The position numbers and the translations under genes were made by a program. A stretch of DNA of 64,000 bases from Massilia niastensis DSM 21313 (GTDB lineage Bacteria > Pseudomonadota > Gammaproteobacteria > Burkholderiales > Burkholderiaceae_D), in NCBI RefSeq assembly GCF_000382345.1, contig NZ_KB908082.1, positions 88,064 through 152,063 on the forward strand, in the 5' to 3' direction. Under the pieces are notes generated by a model. It had not been told where the DNA came from and searched no databases. It was given only the letters and a program-made list of their open reading frames with translations. The first letter of the stretch is position 1. The number at the start of each line of letters is the position of its first letter. Positions 16,511-25,617 of this stretch are shown here, in pieces.

Positions 16511-17308
16511 ATGGAATGGCTGAACCAACTGCGCGCCCGTCGCTACGGGCGTGTCTCGCGCTACCGGTCGCGGCTCGCCGACCTGCCGCCCGGACTTGCC
16601 GCCGCATGGCGGCGCAGCGCCCCGGACGAATTTCCAGGCATCCCGACGGATGCCTTTTTTTTCGTCCGCGCCGCCGAAGGCCTGCTGAACTTCTTCGATG
16701 CGGTCAGCGCGCGCCGGACGCCCTGCAGCCTGCCGTCGCTGGCGGCGGACTCGGTATGGCACGCCTGGCTGCGCCACGACGCGGCGGGCCTGGAGAACTA
16801 CTGCAGGCGCCACTTCGGCGCGCCGGTCCCGCACCGCGAGGCGGCGCTGCTGGGCCGGGGCGCACTGGCGGCAGCGCTGGTGGCCTGCCGGAGCATCGAC
16901 GGCATCGCGGCGCAGGGGCCGGCAGTGCCGGGCCTGTTCGCGCTGGACGCCCGGCTGAGGATGCCGCGCGGCCACGGCTACTGGTCCTGCCGGGGCGAAG
17001 TCGTGTACCGCCGGCTCGACGGAAACGGGCGGCGCTCCGGGACGCCGCAGCCGCATCCCGACATCACGCTTGCCGCGCTGCTGGCGGCAGGCTTGATCGG
17101 CAGCCAGGCCTACGACGAGGCCATGCGCGGGCAACAGGGCGGCGACCCGGGCGCCCATGGCGCCTATGGCGCGGACGGCGGCAATGGCTGCGACGGGGAT
17201 GGGGCCGCGGGGGGCGGCGCCGGTGGCGGCTCCAGTGGCGGCTCCAGTGGCGGCTCCAGTTGCGGCTCCAGTTGCGGCTCCGGATGCGGCGGGGGAGGAG
17301 GCGACTAG
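16511..17308 (+). CDS. glycine-rich domain-containing protein-like (GRDP) with Cys/Gly/Ser tail
   Basis: 265 residues from ATG 16511, preceded by GAGGAG at the right distance. The block LPSLAADSVWHAWLRHDAAGLENYCRRHFG matches the D-x-x-WH-x-x-L...Y...C...G pattern of GRDP-like proteins. The C-terminal 60 residues are almost entirely Gly, Ser, Ala, Asp and Cys and end in a five-Gly run, encoded by 12-bp tandem repeats. No signal peptide. Function of the family in bacteria is unclear. Positions 16274-16510 hold the divergent promoters and no gene. Confidence 0.7.
   Translation: MEWLNQLRARRYGRVSRYRSRLADLPPGLAAAWRRSAPDEFPGIPTDAFFFVRAAEGLLNFFDAVSARRTPCSLPSLAADSVWHAWLRHDAAGLENYCRRHFGAPVPHREAALLGRGALAAALVACRSIDGIAAQGPAVPGLFALDARLRMPRGHGYWSCRGEVVYRRLDGNGRRSGTPQPHPDITLAALLAAGLIGSQAYDEAMRGQQGGDPGAHGAYGADGGNGCDGDGAAGGGAGGGSSGGSSGGSSCGSSCGSGCGGGGGD
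17225..17281 (+). repeat. 12-bp in-frame tandem repeat encoding (S/C)GGS
   Basis: Three copies of GGCGGCTCCAGT followed by two in which the first G has become T, changing Gly to Cys. The period is a multiple of three, so copy-number change would lengthen the tail without a frameshift. Confidence 0.9.
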
Positions 17309-17334
17309 GGCGTGGCCGGCGCCACCGGCGACGG

Positions 17335-17469
17335 TCAACCGGGAAGGAAGTAGTACATGATCCGGCCCACCTGGTCGCCGATCCGGTGCCACTCGAAGAA
17401 CAGGACGGCGACGGCCAGGAGCACGAGCATGGGTTTCATTGCTTTCGGCAGGTATTTACGGAGCGTCAT
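17335..17469 (-). CDS. hypothetical 44-residue single-span membrane protein
   Basis: Short ORF with GC-rich third positions like the surrounding genes. Basic N-terminus (MTLRKYLPKAMKP), one membrane segment (MLVLLAVAVLFFEW) and a polar tail ending YYFLPG. Start uncertain: ATG 17469 lacks a clear ribosome binding site, and ATG 17535 would add 22 residues. A perfect inverted repeat lies just upstream. Not recognised. Confidence 0.45.
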   Translation of the reverse strand: MTLRKYLPKAMKPMLVLLAVAVLFFEWHRIGDQVGRIMYYFLPG

Positions 17470-17542
17470 GAAGTACTCGCTTGCTTGCAAAAAAGGCCAA
17501 ACAATAGCAAATTCGACAGCGTGAAGATTCACCATTTCCCAC

Positions 17543-17566
17543 AATCCTGTCAAATCTGACAGGATT
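17543..17566. promoter_or_regulatory. perfect 10-bp inverted repeat, candidate operator
   Basis: AATCCTGTCA and TGACAGGATT separated by AATC. On the minus strand the right arm contains TTGACA, a consensus -35 that would read into the small ORF at 17469, although the -10 17 bases on is poor. The absence of a T run argues against a terminator. It looks like a dimeric-repressor site. Confidence 0.5.
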
Positions 17567-17613
17567 GAGTTCCAGATTCGCCATATACCGCCTGGAGCAG
17601 CCCTGCAGCGTGG

Positions 17614-17648
17614 TAAAAAACAAACATGGCCCGCATTGCGGGCCATGT
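17614..17648 (-). terminator. rho-independent terminator of sodB
   Basis: Perfect 11-bp stem (ACATGGCCCGC/GCGGGCCATGT, 17624-17648) with a 3-base loop, followed on the minus strand by TTTGTTTTTT. It lies about 40 bases beyond the sodB stop. Confidence 0.92.
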
Positions 17649-17690
17649 CGGGACGCGTTCCGGCGGCGGGCCGCGGAACGGTCAGGTCAT

Positions 17691-18269
17691 TCAGGCGAAG
17701 TTCTGGTTCGCGAATTCCCAGTTGGCGACGTTCCAGAAGGCTTCCAGGAACTTGGCGCGGGCGTTGCGGTAGTCGATGTAGTAGGCGTGCTCCCAGACGT
17801 CGGCGGTCAGCAGGGCCTTGTCGGCGGTGGTCAGCGGGGTGCCGGCGTTCGAGGTGTTGACGATGTCGACGCTGCCGTCCGGCTTTTGCACCAGCCAGGT
17901 CCAGCCCGAGCCGAAGTTGCCCAGCGCCGACTTGTTGAACTCTTCCTTGAACTTGTCGAACGAGCCCCACTTGGCGTTGATCGCGTCGGCGACCTTGCCG
18001 GTCGGTGCGCCGCCGCCGTTCGGGGTCATGCAGCTCCAGAAGAAGGTGTGGTTCCATACCTGGGCGGAGTTGTTGAACACGCCGCCCGAGGATTTCTTGA
18101 TGATCTCTTCGAGGGCCATGTTCTCGTACTCGGTGCCCTTGATCATGTTGTTCAGGTTGGTCACATAAGTCTGGTGGTGCTTGCCGTGGTGGTATTCGAG
18201 GGTCTCGGCCGAGATGTGCGGCTGGAGAGCGTCCTTGGCGTACGGCAGGGGCGGCAGGGTATGTTCCAT
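17691..18269 (-). CDS. sodB: iron superoxide dismutase SodB
   Basis: 192 residues, standard length. Converts superoxide to oxygen and hydrogen peroxide in the cytoplasm. Metal ligands at canonical positions: His27 (EYHHGKHH), His74 (VWNHTFFW), Asp157 and His161 ([11 protein letters not shown]). Gln70 in NNSAQVWNH is the iron-type marker. A TAGAAT -10-like hexamer lies at 18308-18303 on the minus strand. Its own strong terminator follows. Confidence 0.96.
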   Translation of the reverse strand: MEHTLPPLPYAKDALQPHISAETLEYHHGKHHQTYVTNLNNMIKGTEYENMALEEIIKKSSGGVFNNSAQVWNHTFFWSCMTPNGGGAPTGKVADAINAKWGSFDKFKEEFNKSALGNFGSGWTWLVQKPDGSVDIVNTSNAGTPLTTADKALLTADVWEHAYYIDYRNARAKFLEAFWNVANWEFANQNFA

Positions 18270-18330
18270 GTTCTGTCCTTAATGAGTTGGCAACGGGCGC
18301 TTATTCTAAACCGGATAACATAATGTTGCA

Positions 18331-18355
18331 TGAAGCGCTAAAAAGAAGCGCTTCA
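18331..18355 (-). other. hairpin overlapping the xseA stop codon
   Basis: Nine-bp stem TGAAGCGCT/AGCGCTTCA with a 7-base A-rich loop. The arm at 18347-18355 contains the xseA stop. No T run follows on the minus strand, so it may be an mRNA-stability element or weak terminator before the sodB promoter. Confidence 0.45.
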
Positions 18356-19726
18356 TTCGAGAATGCTTTGCACTTGCGCCACACCGACTTCGGCGCTGCC
18401 GTTGGCCAGGCGCACGGTCAGCGTGTCGCGCACCTTGATCTGGGCCGGGTCGCGCAGCACCTGTCCCTTGCTGTCGCGCACGATCGCATAGCCGCGTTCC
18501 AGGGTGCGCTGCGGGTTCAGCAGTTCGAGCTGGGCGGACAGCGCATGCAGGGCGTCGCGCCGCCGTTCGACCTGGCTGCACAGGCTGGCGTTCAGGTGGC
18601 GCTGGTCGGACAGGAGCTGGGCGCGCAGCGCGCGCATGTCGGGGCGGTAGCGCGACCAGCGCTGGCGCAGCTGGGCCAGCATCATGCCGTGGCGGTTGAC
18701 GGGCACGTGCAGCGCGTGGGTCATCGCGCTCGCCATCGCCAGCAGCTTGAGGCGCTGGTTGCCGATCCGCGCCGAGGGGCTGAGCAGGCGGCGGCCGAGG
18801 TTGTCCAGCCCCTGGCTGGCGTCCGACAGCGTGCGCTCCATCGCGCGCCGCAGGTCGGCGCCATCGGCTTCCAGCGAGGCCAGCCAGTCGGCGCGCGGCG
18901 TGGCGGCCAGTTCGGCGGCCGCGGTCGGGGTGGCGGCGCGCACGTCGGCCGCGAAGTCGGCGATGGTGACGTCGGTCTCGTGGCCGACGCCCGAGATCAC
19001 GGGAATGGCGCAGGCGTCGATCGCGCGCGCCACGCATTCTTCGTTGAAGCTCCACAGGTCCTCGATCGAGCCGCCGCCGCGGCAGACCAGCAGCACGTCG
19101 ACTTCGGCGCGGCGCGAGGCGGTCATGATGGCTTCGGCGATCCTGTCGGCCGCGAACTGGCCCTGCACCGGCGCCGGGTAGAGCACGATCCGCACGTGGG
19201 GCGCACGGCGGCGCAGGGCGGTCAGCACGTCGCGCAGCGCGGCCGCCTGCGGGCTCGTGACGATGCCGACGCTGCGCGGGAACAGCGGCAGGGCGCGCTT
19301 GCGCTCCGGGTCGAACAGGCCCTGGGCCGCCAGCTTTTCCTTCAGGCGCAGGAAGGCTTCGTACAGCTGGCCCACGCCGGCGCGGCGGATCGCCTCGACA
19401 TTGATCTGGTAGTCGCCGCGCGCGCCGTACAGCGTGACCAGCGCCCGCACCTCGACCCGGTCGCCCTCGCGCGGGTTGAAGCCCGCCATCTGCGCGCGGC
19501 TGCGGAACATCACGGCGCGCACCTGGGCGGCATCGTCCTTCAGGGTGAAGTACCAGTGGCCCGAACTGGCCCGCGTGAAGTTGGAAATCTCGCCGCCGAT
19601 CCAGACCAGTGGAAAACTACGCTCGAGCAATCGAGCCACCTGCTGGTTCAGGGCGGTGACGGTCAGCACCGGCGGAGCGGTGTAGGCGGGGTCGGCATCG
19701 TGCATGGCTGGCGGGGGAAAAGGCAA
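18353..19726 (-). CDS. xseA: exodeoxyribonuclease VII large subunit XseA
   Basis: 457 residues. Catalytic subunit of the single-strand exonuclease used in mismatch repair and recombination. N-terminal OB fold ([28 protein letters not shown]), then the catalytic core with [12 protein letters not shown] and the ISGVGHETD metal-binding motif, a long coiled coil, and the C-terminal [10 protein letters not shown]. xseB is not adjacent. Upstream lies the repeat array. Confidence 0.95.
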   Translation of the reverse strand: MPFPPPAMHDADPAYTAPPVLTVTALNQQVARLLERSFPLVWIGGEISNFTRASSGHWYFTLKDDAAQVRAVMFRSRAQMAGFNPREGDRVEVRALVTLYGARGDYQINVEAIRRAGVGQLYEAFLRLKEKLAAQGLFDPERKRALPLFPRSVGIVTSPQAAALRDVLTALRRRAPHVRIVLYPAPVQGQFAADRIAEAIMTASRRAEVDVLLVCRGGGSIEDLWSFNEECVARAIDACAIPVISGVGHETDVTIADFAADVRAATPTAAAELAATPRADWLASLEADGADLRRAMERTLSDASQGLDNLGRRLLSPSARIGNQRLKLLAMASAMTHALHVPVNRHGMMLAQLRQRWSRYRPDMRALRAQLLSDQRHLNASLCSQVERRRDALHALSAQLELLNPQRTLERGYAIVRDSKGQVLRDPAQIKVRDTLTVRLANGSAEVGVAQVQSILE

Positions 19727-19834
19727 AGCTGATGCTTATGTCATATCTTCCCTTAAACGACAAGGGCTTTTCACCTGCCTGTGCAGAACTTTCTGTTGCC
19801 GCTTTTCAATGCAGAATAAAAGATGTGTTTAAAT

Positions 19835-19892
19835 TCAATGGCTTAGCGGTGAGTCTCCCCACTTGGCCACAATCTTATCCACAAAATCTGTG
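19835..19892 (+). repeat. array element copy 1
   Basis: 5' block TCAATGGCTTAGCG; box TTATCCACA at 19875-19883; TGTG at 19889-19892, followed by TGGAAC. Confidence 0.85.
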
Positions 19893-19956
19893 TGGAACTC
19901 ATCCATAAGACCCAAGACTGCGCAGGATTTGGGCAGTGCAGGATGCTTGATTTAAA

Positions 19957-20014
19957 TCAGATACTTAGCGCTAGTACCTTGGGCTTGATCACATGCTTGT
20001 CCACAAAAGCTGTG
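19957..20014 (+). repeat. array element copy 2
   Basis: 5' block TCAGATACTTAGCG within TGATTTAAATCA; box TTGTCCACA at 19997-20005; TGTG at 20011-20014. Confidence 0.85.
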
Positions 20015-20117
20015 AATAGCCAGGGCTGCCGCCCGGCCGGGAGCCAGGGGCTAGTGCAGGGCCGGCAAGGGAGCAGGCATGCTCAAAAATGAAGCGTGGA
20101 AACTTTCTTGTTCTAGA

Positions 20118-20175
20118 TCAATGGCTTACCGTGTGGAAAATAGCCTTGCACACAATCTTGTCCACAAAACATGTG
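20118..20175 (+). repeat. array element copy 3
   Basis: 5' block TCAATGGCTTACCG; TTGCACACAATC precedes the box TTGTCCACA at 20158-20166; TGTG at 20172-20175. CTTGCACA and TGTGCACAAG can form a bulged stem around the box. Confidence 0.85.
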
Positions 20176-20242
20176 CACAAGCTGCCCAACACTGCGGATG
20201 TCGCGGAGACGGGACGATGTTTCTTTTGGGGAAATTCTGATT

Positions 20243-20258
20243 CTGTATGTTCATACAG
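20243..20258. promoter_or_regulatory. LexA-like SOS box
   Basis: CTGTATGTTCATACAG fits the CTGT-N8-ACAG LexA consensus of gammaproteobacteria and many betaproteobacteria perfectly. It lies between array copies 3 and 4. No ORF worth calling lies on either side, so it may regulate a non-coding transcript or be a chance palindrome. Confidence 0.5.
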
Positions 20259-20300
20259 TACTGCCTGTTTTCTAGGCACGGCAGGTCGACTTGATTAGAA

Positions 20301-20358
20301 TCAATGACTTAGCATGGCATTCGGCGGTTTCCACACACTGTTATCCACAAAAAATGTG
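20301..20358 (+). repeat. array element copy 4
   Basis: 5' block TCAATGACTTAGCA; CCACACACTG then box TTATCCACA at 20341-20349; TGTG at 20355-20358, continuing CACAG. Confidence 0.85.
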
Positions 20359-20492
20359 CACAGCCGTACTTTCCCTGTATCCCGAGCAAAATTGGCAAAC
20401 AAAAGAAGCAATCCAAGTCGTTTCGGGTCGCAAATGTTATGCATTTACGTGATTTGCTTAAATTTGAAGCGCTGAGAGTTTTTCTCAATGGA

Positions 20493-20550
20493 TCAAGCAC
20501 TTACGATCAAGAATTGCCCCTTGCTCACACTCTTGTCCACAAAAAATGTG
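20493..20550 (+). repeat. array element copy 5
   Basis: 5' block TCAAGCACTTACGA; TTGCTCACACTC then box TTGTCCACA at 20533-20541; TGTG at 20547-20550, followed by AGGAAC. Confidence 0.85.
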
Positions 20551-20630
20551 AGGAACCTTGCGGTCATGGATGAGAAGTACACGTCGGCTCGCTGCCTGTT
20601 TTTTGATCTATGGAAAATTATCCATGCATA

Positions 20631-20688
20631 TCAAGGACTTGGGTGTTTCTGGGTCGCATTGCACACACTTTTGTCCACAGAATTTGTT
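20631..20688 (+). repeat. array element copy 6
   Basis: 5' block TCAAGGACTTGGGT; TTGCACACACTT then box TTGTCCACA at 20671-20679; the 3' arm is degenerate (TGTT instead of TGTG). Confidence 0.8.
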
Positions 20689-20804
20689 CGTAACTACATG
20701 TTGGGGTGAACAAGCCAGTCGGCCTCAGCAGGCCGCCGCCACCCCGCACAGGCCAGCCCATGAGACTGCCATTTTCTTGCGCAGGATCAAAAAGCCTATA
20801 AAAA

Positions 20805-20862
20805 TCAAGGGTCTTTGTGCTATCGCAAGGCCTTGCGCACAATTTTATCCACAGAAGATGTG
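20805..20862 (+). repeat. array element copy 7
   Basis: 5' block most diverged (TCAAGGGTCTTTGT); TTGCGCACAATT then box TTATCCACA at 20845-20853; TGTG at 20859-20862. It lies about 75 bases before the exbB start. Confidence 0.8.
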
Positions 20863-20935
20863 CAGAACTGTACTTGCCGCTTTGCTGGCAACTTGTTACA
20901 TTGCCGAATTCATTTCCACACCTCAGGAGTTTCTC

Positions 20936-21544
20936 TTGCTCGCCATTTTTCAAGCCGCAGGCTGGCCTATCTGGCTGCTGCTGGTCGCGTCGATCGTTGC
21001 CGTTGCCCTGATCGTCGAACGCATCATCTACCTGCGTCGCGAGAAGATCCTCCCGAAACAGCTGCTGGACGAAGTGATCCGCGTCTACCGCAACGGCAAG
21101 GTCACGCCGGACGTGGTGGACAAGCTGGAACAGAATTCGCCGCTCGGCACCGTGCTGGCGGCCGCCCTGCGCAACGTCGACGCGCCGCGCGACGTGATGA
21201 AGGAATCGATCGAGGAAGCGGGGCGCGGCGTGGCCACCGGCCTGGAACGCTTCCTGACCACGCTCGGCACCATCGCTTCGCTGGCCCCGCTGATGGGCCT
21301 GTTCGGCACGGTGGTCGGCATGATCGAGATCTTCGGCGCCCAGGCCCCGACCGGCGGCAACAACCCGGCCCAGCTCGCGCACGGCATTTCGGTGGCCCTG
21401 TATAACACCGGTTTCGGCCTGGCGATCGCGATGCCGGCCCTGGTCTTCTACCGCCACTTCCGCAACCTGGTCGACACCTTCGTGGTCGACATGGAACTGC
21501 AGGCCGTGAAGTTCGTCGACGTCGTCCACGGGTCGCGCAAATGA
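20936..21544 (+). CDS. exbB: MotA/TolQ/ExbB proton channel family protein
   Basis: 202 residues from a TTG at 20936 that follows AGGAG (20925-20929) by 6 bases. In-frame ATGs further upstream lie inside the repeat array. Three membrane segments: near residues 10-30, then the pair in LTTLGTIASLAPLMGLFGTVVGMIEIF and ISVALYNTGFGLAIAMPALV. It forms the proton channel that, with ExbD, energises TonB or Tol. The 4-base overlap with exbD shows coupling. TolQ-like use cannot be excluded. Confidence 0.9.
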   Translation: MLAIFQAAGWPIWLLLVASIVAVALIVERIIYLRREKILPKQLLDEVIRVYRNGKVTPDVVDKLEQNSPLGTVLAAALRNVDAPRDVMKESIEEAGRGVATGLERFLTTLGTIASLAPLMGLFGTVVGMIEIFGAQAPTGGNNPAQLAHGISVALYNTGFGLAIAMPALVFYRHFRNLVDTFVVDMELQAVKFVDVVHGSRK

Positions 21545-21981
21545 TCGATTTCCGCCGCGGCCGCAAGCGCGAGGATCCGGAGATCAACCTGATCCCCTTC
21601 ATCGACGTGCTGCTGGTCGTCCTGATCTTCCTGATGGTGTCGACCACCTACAGCAAGTTCACCGAGCTGCAGATCACCCTGCCGACCGCCGAGGCCGACA
21701 AGCCGGCCGAGAAACCCTTCGAGATCAACGTCACCATCGACGCCAAGGGCAACTACACGGTGAACAGCCTGCCGGTGTCCTTCCACAGCGTGGCCGGCCT
21801 GGCCCAGGACCTCAAGAACGCCGCCCGCACCACCGAAGGGCGGGTCGTGGCCAGCCCGGTCGTGATCGTCAACGCCGACCAGTTCGCGATGCACCAGATG
21901 GTCATCAACGTGCTGGAAGCGGCGCGCGTGGCCGGCTACGACAAGCTGACCTTCGCCGCCCAGACCGGCGCGAAGAAATAA
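21541..21981 (+). CDS. exbD: ExbD/TolR family biopolymer transporter
   Basis: 146 residues. Short cytoplasmic N-terminus, one membrane segment with the conserved proton-carrying Asp (NLIPFIDVLLVVLIFLM, Asp22), then a periplasmic domain. Partner of ExbB in the TonB-energising complex, serving receptors such as the BtuB-like protein at 6.2 kb. No tonB gene is adjacent. Confidence 0.92.
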   Translation: MIDFRRGRKREDPEINLIPFIDVLLVVLIFLMVSTTYSKFTELQITLPTAEADKPAEKPFEINVTIDAKGNYTVNSLPVSFHSVAGLAQDLKNAARTTEGRVVASPVVIVNADQFAMHQMVINVLEAARVAGYDKLTFAAQTGAKK

Positions 21982-22021
21982 ACCGACGGCGCGGGCGCAT
22001 TGCCGCCCGCGCCGCTCCCGC

Positions 22022-23056
22022 ATGGCATCCCCATCCCATCTCGAAACGACCCTGACCCGGGCCTGGCTGCGGCGCGGCATCCTGGCCTGGACGCTGCTGC
22101 CGCTGGCGCTGCTGTTCCGCATGCTGGCGGCAACGCGCGCGCTGCTGTTCCGCGCGGGGGTCCTGAAGTCCGAACGCCTGCCGGTGCCGGTGGTCGTGGT
22201 CGGCAACATCTTCATCGGCGGCACCGGCAAGACCCCGCTGACCATCTGGCTGGCCCGGGCGCTGCGCGCCGCCGGCCTGCGTCCGGGCGTGATCTCGCGC
22301 GGCCACGGCGGCAAGGAAAGCGCCCCGCGCGACGTGCTGCCTTCCTCCGATCCGCGCGAAGTGGGCGACGAGCCGCTCCTGATCGCCGCGCGCGCCGCCT
22401 GCCCGGTGGTGGTGGGGCGCCGCCGCGCGGAGGCGGGCAGGGCGCTGCTGGCCGCGCACCCGGAAGTCAACGTCCTGATCGCCGACGACGGCCTGCAGCA
22501 CTACGCGCTGGCGCGCGACGTCGAGATCGTGCTGTTCGACGGCCGCGGCGTCGGCAATGGCTGGACCCTGCCGGCCGGCCCGCTGCGCGAGGCGCCGTCG
22601 CGCCGGCGCGACTTCACGGTCGTCAACGCGCCCGCCATCACGGCCGCGCTGGCGGACGCGGTGGGCGGGCGGCCTTACCGCATGCAGCTCGAGGGCGGCC
22701 TGGCGGAGCCGCTGTCCGGCGCGGGCAGTCCGGTGCCGCTGGCGGCGCTGGCGGGAAAGCGCCTGGTCGCCAGCGCCGGCATCGGCAATCCGGGCCGCTT
22801 TTTCGCCATGCTGCGCGGCCATGGACTGGACTTCGCCGAGCTGCCCCTGCCCGACCACCACGATTTCCTCGACCAGCCGTTTGCGGCCCTCGATGCCGAT
22901 GTCATCCTGATCACGGAGAAGGATGCAGTAAAATGTCGGCAACTTGATAACCTGAAGGACGATCCACGGCTGTGGGTCGTGCCCGTGACGGCGCAGCTCG
23001 ATGCTGCGCTGGCCGAACAAATCGTGGAGAAATGTCGTGGACGCTCGACTGCTTGA
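22022..23056 (+). CDS. lpxK: tetraacyldisaccharide 4'-kinase LpxK
   Basis: 344 residues. Adds the 4'-phosphate to lipid A at the inner membrane. N-terminal membrane-associated helix, P-loop GGTGKTP at about 66-72 after [11 protein letters not shown], then SRGHGGK and [14 protein letters not shown], all classic LpxK blocks. Start of the lpxK-trm112-kdsB cluster for lipid A and KDO. The end overlaps trm112 by 20 bases. Confidence 0.94.
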   Translation: MASPSHLETTLTRAWLRRGILAWTLLPLALLFRMLAATRALLFRAGVLKSERLPVPVVVVGNIFIGGTGKTPLTIWLARALRAAGLRPGVISRGHGGKESAPRDVLPSSDPREVGDEPLLIAARAACPVVVGRRRAEAGRALLAAHPEVNVLIADDGLQHYALARDVEIVLFDGRGVGNGWTLPAGPLREAPSRRRDFTVVNAPAITAALADAVGGRPYRMQLEGGLAEPLSGAGSPVPLAALAGKRLVASAGIGNPGRFFAMLRGHGLDFAELPLPDHHDFLDQPFAALDADVILITEKDAVKCRQLDNLKDDPRLWVVPVTAQLDAALAEQIVEKCRGRSTA

Positions 23057-23207
23057 TATCCTGGTCTGCCCGCTGTGCAAGGGACCGCTTGAATACGATA
23101 AGAAGGCGCAGGAACTGACCTGCCGCCCGGACCGCCTGGCATACCCGATCCGCGACGGCATCCCCATCATGTGGGCTGACCAGGCGCGCAAGATCGAGGC
23201 GGTATGA
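23037..23207 (+). CDS. Trm112 family protein
   Basis: 56 residues from a GTG at 23037 with GGAG 7 bases before it. Small zinc-ribbon protein: CPLC at 11-14 and C29, but I see no clear fourth cysteine. RDGIPIM is the family C-terminal signature. Trm112 relatives are adaptors for methyltransferases; the bacterial role is uncertain. Almost always found between lpxK and kdsB, as here. Confidence 0.9.
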   Translation: MDARLLDILVCPLCKGPLEYDKKAQELTCRPDRLAYPIRDGIPIMWADQARKIEAV

Positions 23208-23959
23208 GCTTTACCGTCATCATCCCGGCGCGGCTGGCCTCGACCCGCCTGCCGAACAAGCCGCTGGCCGACCTCGGCGGCAAGCCGATGGTGGTGCGCG
23301 TGGCCGAGCGCGCCCGCGCATCCGGCGCCTCGCGCATCATCGTCGCCACCGACCACCAGGACATCGCCACCGCCTGCGCCGCGCACGGCGTGCACTCCTG
23401 CCTGACCCGCGCCGACCATCCTTCCGGCACCGACCGCATCGCCGAGGTGGCGCTGGTGCTCGGCCTGGCCGACGACGAGGTGGTGGTCAACCTGCAGGGC
23501 GACGAACCGCTGATCGACCCGGCCCTGCTGGCCGCCTGCGCCGCGCGCATCCGCGACGGCGTGCCGATGGCGACCTGCGCCCATCCGATCGCCGATGCGG
23601 CCGACGCCTTCAACCCGAACGTGGTCAAGGTCGTGCTGGACAAGGCCGGGCGCGCGCTGTACTTCTCGCGCGCCACCATTCCCTGGCACCGCGACGCCTT
23701 CGCCCAGTCGCGCCAGGTGCTGGCGGAGGGCTATGTGCCGCTGCGCCATATTGGCCTGTACGCCTACAGCAACGCCTTCCTGCAGGCCTATCCGAAGCTG
23801 GAGAGCGCGCCGCTCGAACAGATCGAAGCGCTGGAACAGTTGCGCGTGCTGTGGCACGGCTACCCGATCGCGGTGCACGTCACCGACAGCGCGCCGCCGG
23901 GCGGCGTCGACACCCCGGAAGACCTGGCGCGCGTGCGCCTGCATTACGCCGCCTCCTGA
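23204..23959 (+). CDS. kdsB: 3-deoxy-manno-octulosonate cytidylyltransferase KdsB
   Basis: 251 residues. Activates KDO as CMP-KDO for the lipopolysaccharide inner core. N-terminal nucleotide-binding motif [16 protein letters not shown], then [12 protein letters not shown] and [10 protein letters not shown], all conserved. Overlaps trm112 by 4 bases. The 193 bases to adk hold a promoter region and no gene. Confidence 0.95.
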   Translation: MSFTVIIPARLASTRLPNKPLADLGGKPMVVRVAERARASGASRIIVATDHQDIATACAAHGVHSCLTRADHPSGTDRIAEVALVLGLADDEVVVNLQGDEPLIDPALLAACAARIRDGVPMATCAHPIADAADAFNPNVVKVVLDKAGRALYFSRATIPWHRDAFAQSRQVLAEGYVPLRHIGLYAYSNAFLQAYPKLESAPLEQIEALEQLRVLWHGYPIAVHVTDSAPPGGVDTPEDLARVRLHYAAS

Positions 23960-24137
23960 GCCCGCGCCATCCGCGGCGGCGCAGCGCCGCCGCTGTGTCA
24001 AAAAATGGCGTCGGCAGGCCCCAGGATTGGCGTTGAGGATGACTTTTGTGGTAACTTTCGGGTCAAGGTAGTCAGGAATGCATCACCACGCGATCGCTCG
24101 CCAACCACAATATCCCGTTTTTTTCATTATCCTCTAG

Positions 24138-24809
<672 letters not shown>

Positions 24810-24830
24810 GTTTCCGTCGCTGCGAAAGAA

Positions 24831-24856
24831 GCGGGCCTGAGGGTCCGCTTTTTTTT
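24831..24856 (+). terminator. terminator of adk
   Basis: GCGGGCC/GGTCCGC stem with one G-T pair, 4-base loop and eight Ts (24849-24856), 21 bases after the adk stop. Confidence 0.85.
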
Positions 24857-24979
24857 CGTCAGCCCACACCTTCCTGTCCGGAAACGCCTTCACGCGTGCG
24901 AGAAAGTGTTTCGTGTGCGCCGTGTCCGCCTGAGCAAGCCGATAATGGCTTATCGCTTGTCAAGCCTGCGAGGTGAACC

Positions 24980-25561
24980 ATGAAACATTCCAGAGCCATC
25001 CTTGCCTTGCTGGCTGCGCTGGCCGCCGGCGGCGCCTGCGCCCAGAGTACCGGGAGCGTGAAGGGACAGGCGCCGCCCATCTCCTACGGCCCGGTGCTCG
25101 ACCCGCAGGAGAGCTCCGCGCCGGCCGCCGGCGCCGATGTCCGGCCCCAGGCCCAGGAAGAGAAGGCGGGCGCGCCGCCGCAGTCGCGCCAGAACGAGCT
25201 CGACCCGACGGCCCGCCCGGCGCCCCAGCCCGCGCAGCCGGAGCAGCCCGCCGCGAAGGAGCAGCCGAACAAGGAGGGCAAGACCAGGCGCGCGCCGCGC
25301 CGCTCGATCCAGCAGCGCATCCAGAGCACGCCGCGCATCGCCGCGCCGGCCCCGTCGGCCCATCCGTACGGGCGGATCGCGGCCCCGGCCGCCGGCGCGC
25401 CGGCGCCCGTGGCGCCGGCGCCGGCCCAGATCACGACCTGCAGCGGCGGCATCTGCGCCGACACCTCGGGCGCGACCTACCGCACCGGGATCGGCAATGC
25501 CGCCGTCAGCAGCAGCGGCCGGCTGTGCAACCGCAGCGGCACCACGATGCAATGCTTTTGA
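24980..25561 (+). CDS. secreted Pro/Ala-rich hypothetical protein
   Basis: 193 residues with a signal peptide ending GGACA. The centre is low-complexity, rich in Pro, Ala, Gln and Glu, with a basic patch (TRRAPRRSIQQR). The C-terminus is a small four-cysteine module (TTCSGGICAD, LCNRSG, MQCF) that could form two disulfides. Preceded by AGGTGA. Looks like a periplasmic or envelope-spanning linker protein. Not recognised. Confidence 0.65.
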   Translation: MKHSRAILALLAALAAGGACAQSTGSVKGQAPPISYGPVLDPQESSAPAAGADVRPQAQEEKAGAPPQSRQNELDPTARPAPQPAQPEQPAAKEQPNKEGKTRRAPRRSIQQRIQSTPRIAAPAPSAHPYGRIAAPAAGAPAPVAPAPAQITTCSGGICADTSGATYRTGIGNAAVSSSGRLCNRSGTTMQCF

Positions 25562-25617
25562 CGCAAGCGGATGAGCTCATGGTTTTTCCGCGCAAAAGTT
25601 CGCTACAATGCCGTTGA

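Larger units (their letters stand above)
19790..20880 (+). repeat. array of seven 58-nt elements carrying DnaA-box-like motifs
   Basis: The 1.2 kb between xseA and exbB has no credible gene. It holds seven directly oriented copies of one element. Every copy has a 5' block (consensus TCAATGGCTTAG), then CACA and TTATCCACA or TTGTCCACA, then TGTG. The distance from TCA to TCCACA is exactly 43 bases, and from TCCACA to TGTG (TGTT in copy 6) exactly 11, in all seven. Gaps between copies are unrelated in sequence; successive TCCACA starts are 122, 161, 183, 192, 138 and 174 bases apart. Copies 1, 4 and 7 match the consensus DnaA box TTATCCACA. Base composition is visibly more AT-rich than the neighbouring genes. 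Confidence 0.9.

Noticed and set aside
17691..18323. Plus-strand frames through sodB
   Set aside because: Shadow frames of sodB, which has every metal ligand on the minus strand.
19790..20880. Array as a CRISPR or as oriC
   Set aside because: Not CRISPR: the copies are 58 nt and imperfect, spacers are uneven and there are no cas genes. Not oriC: no dnaA/dnaN/rpmH neighbours, boxes are far apart and no clear unwinding element is seen.
20558..20935. Upstream in-frame ATGs extending exbB
   Set aside because: They run through repeat copies 6 and 7 and AT-rich non-coding sequence; TTG 20936 has an ideal ribosome binding site and gives the normal ExbB length.
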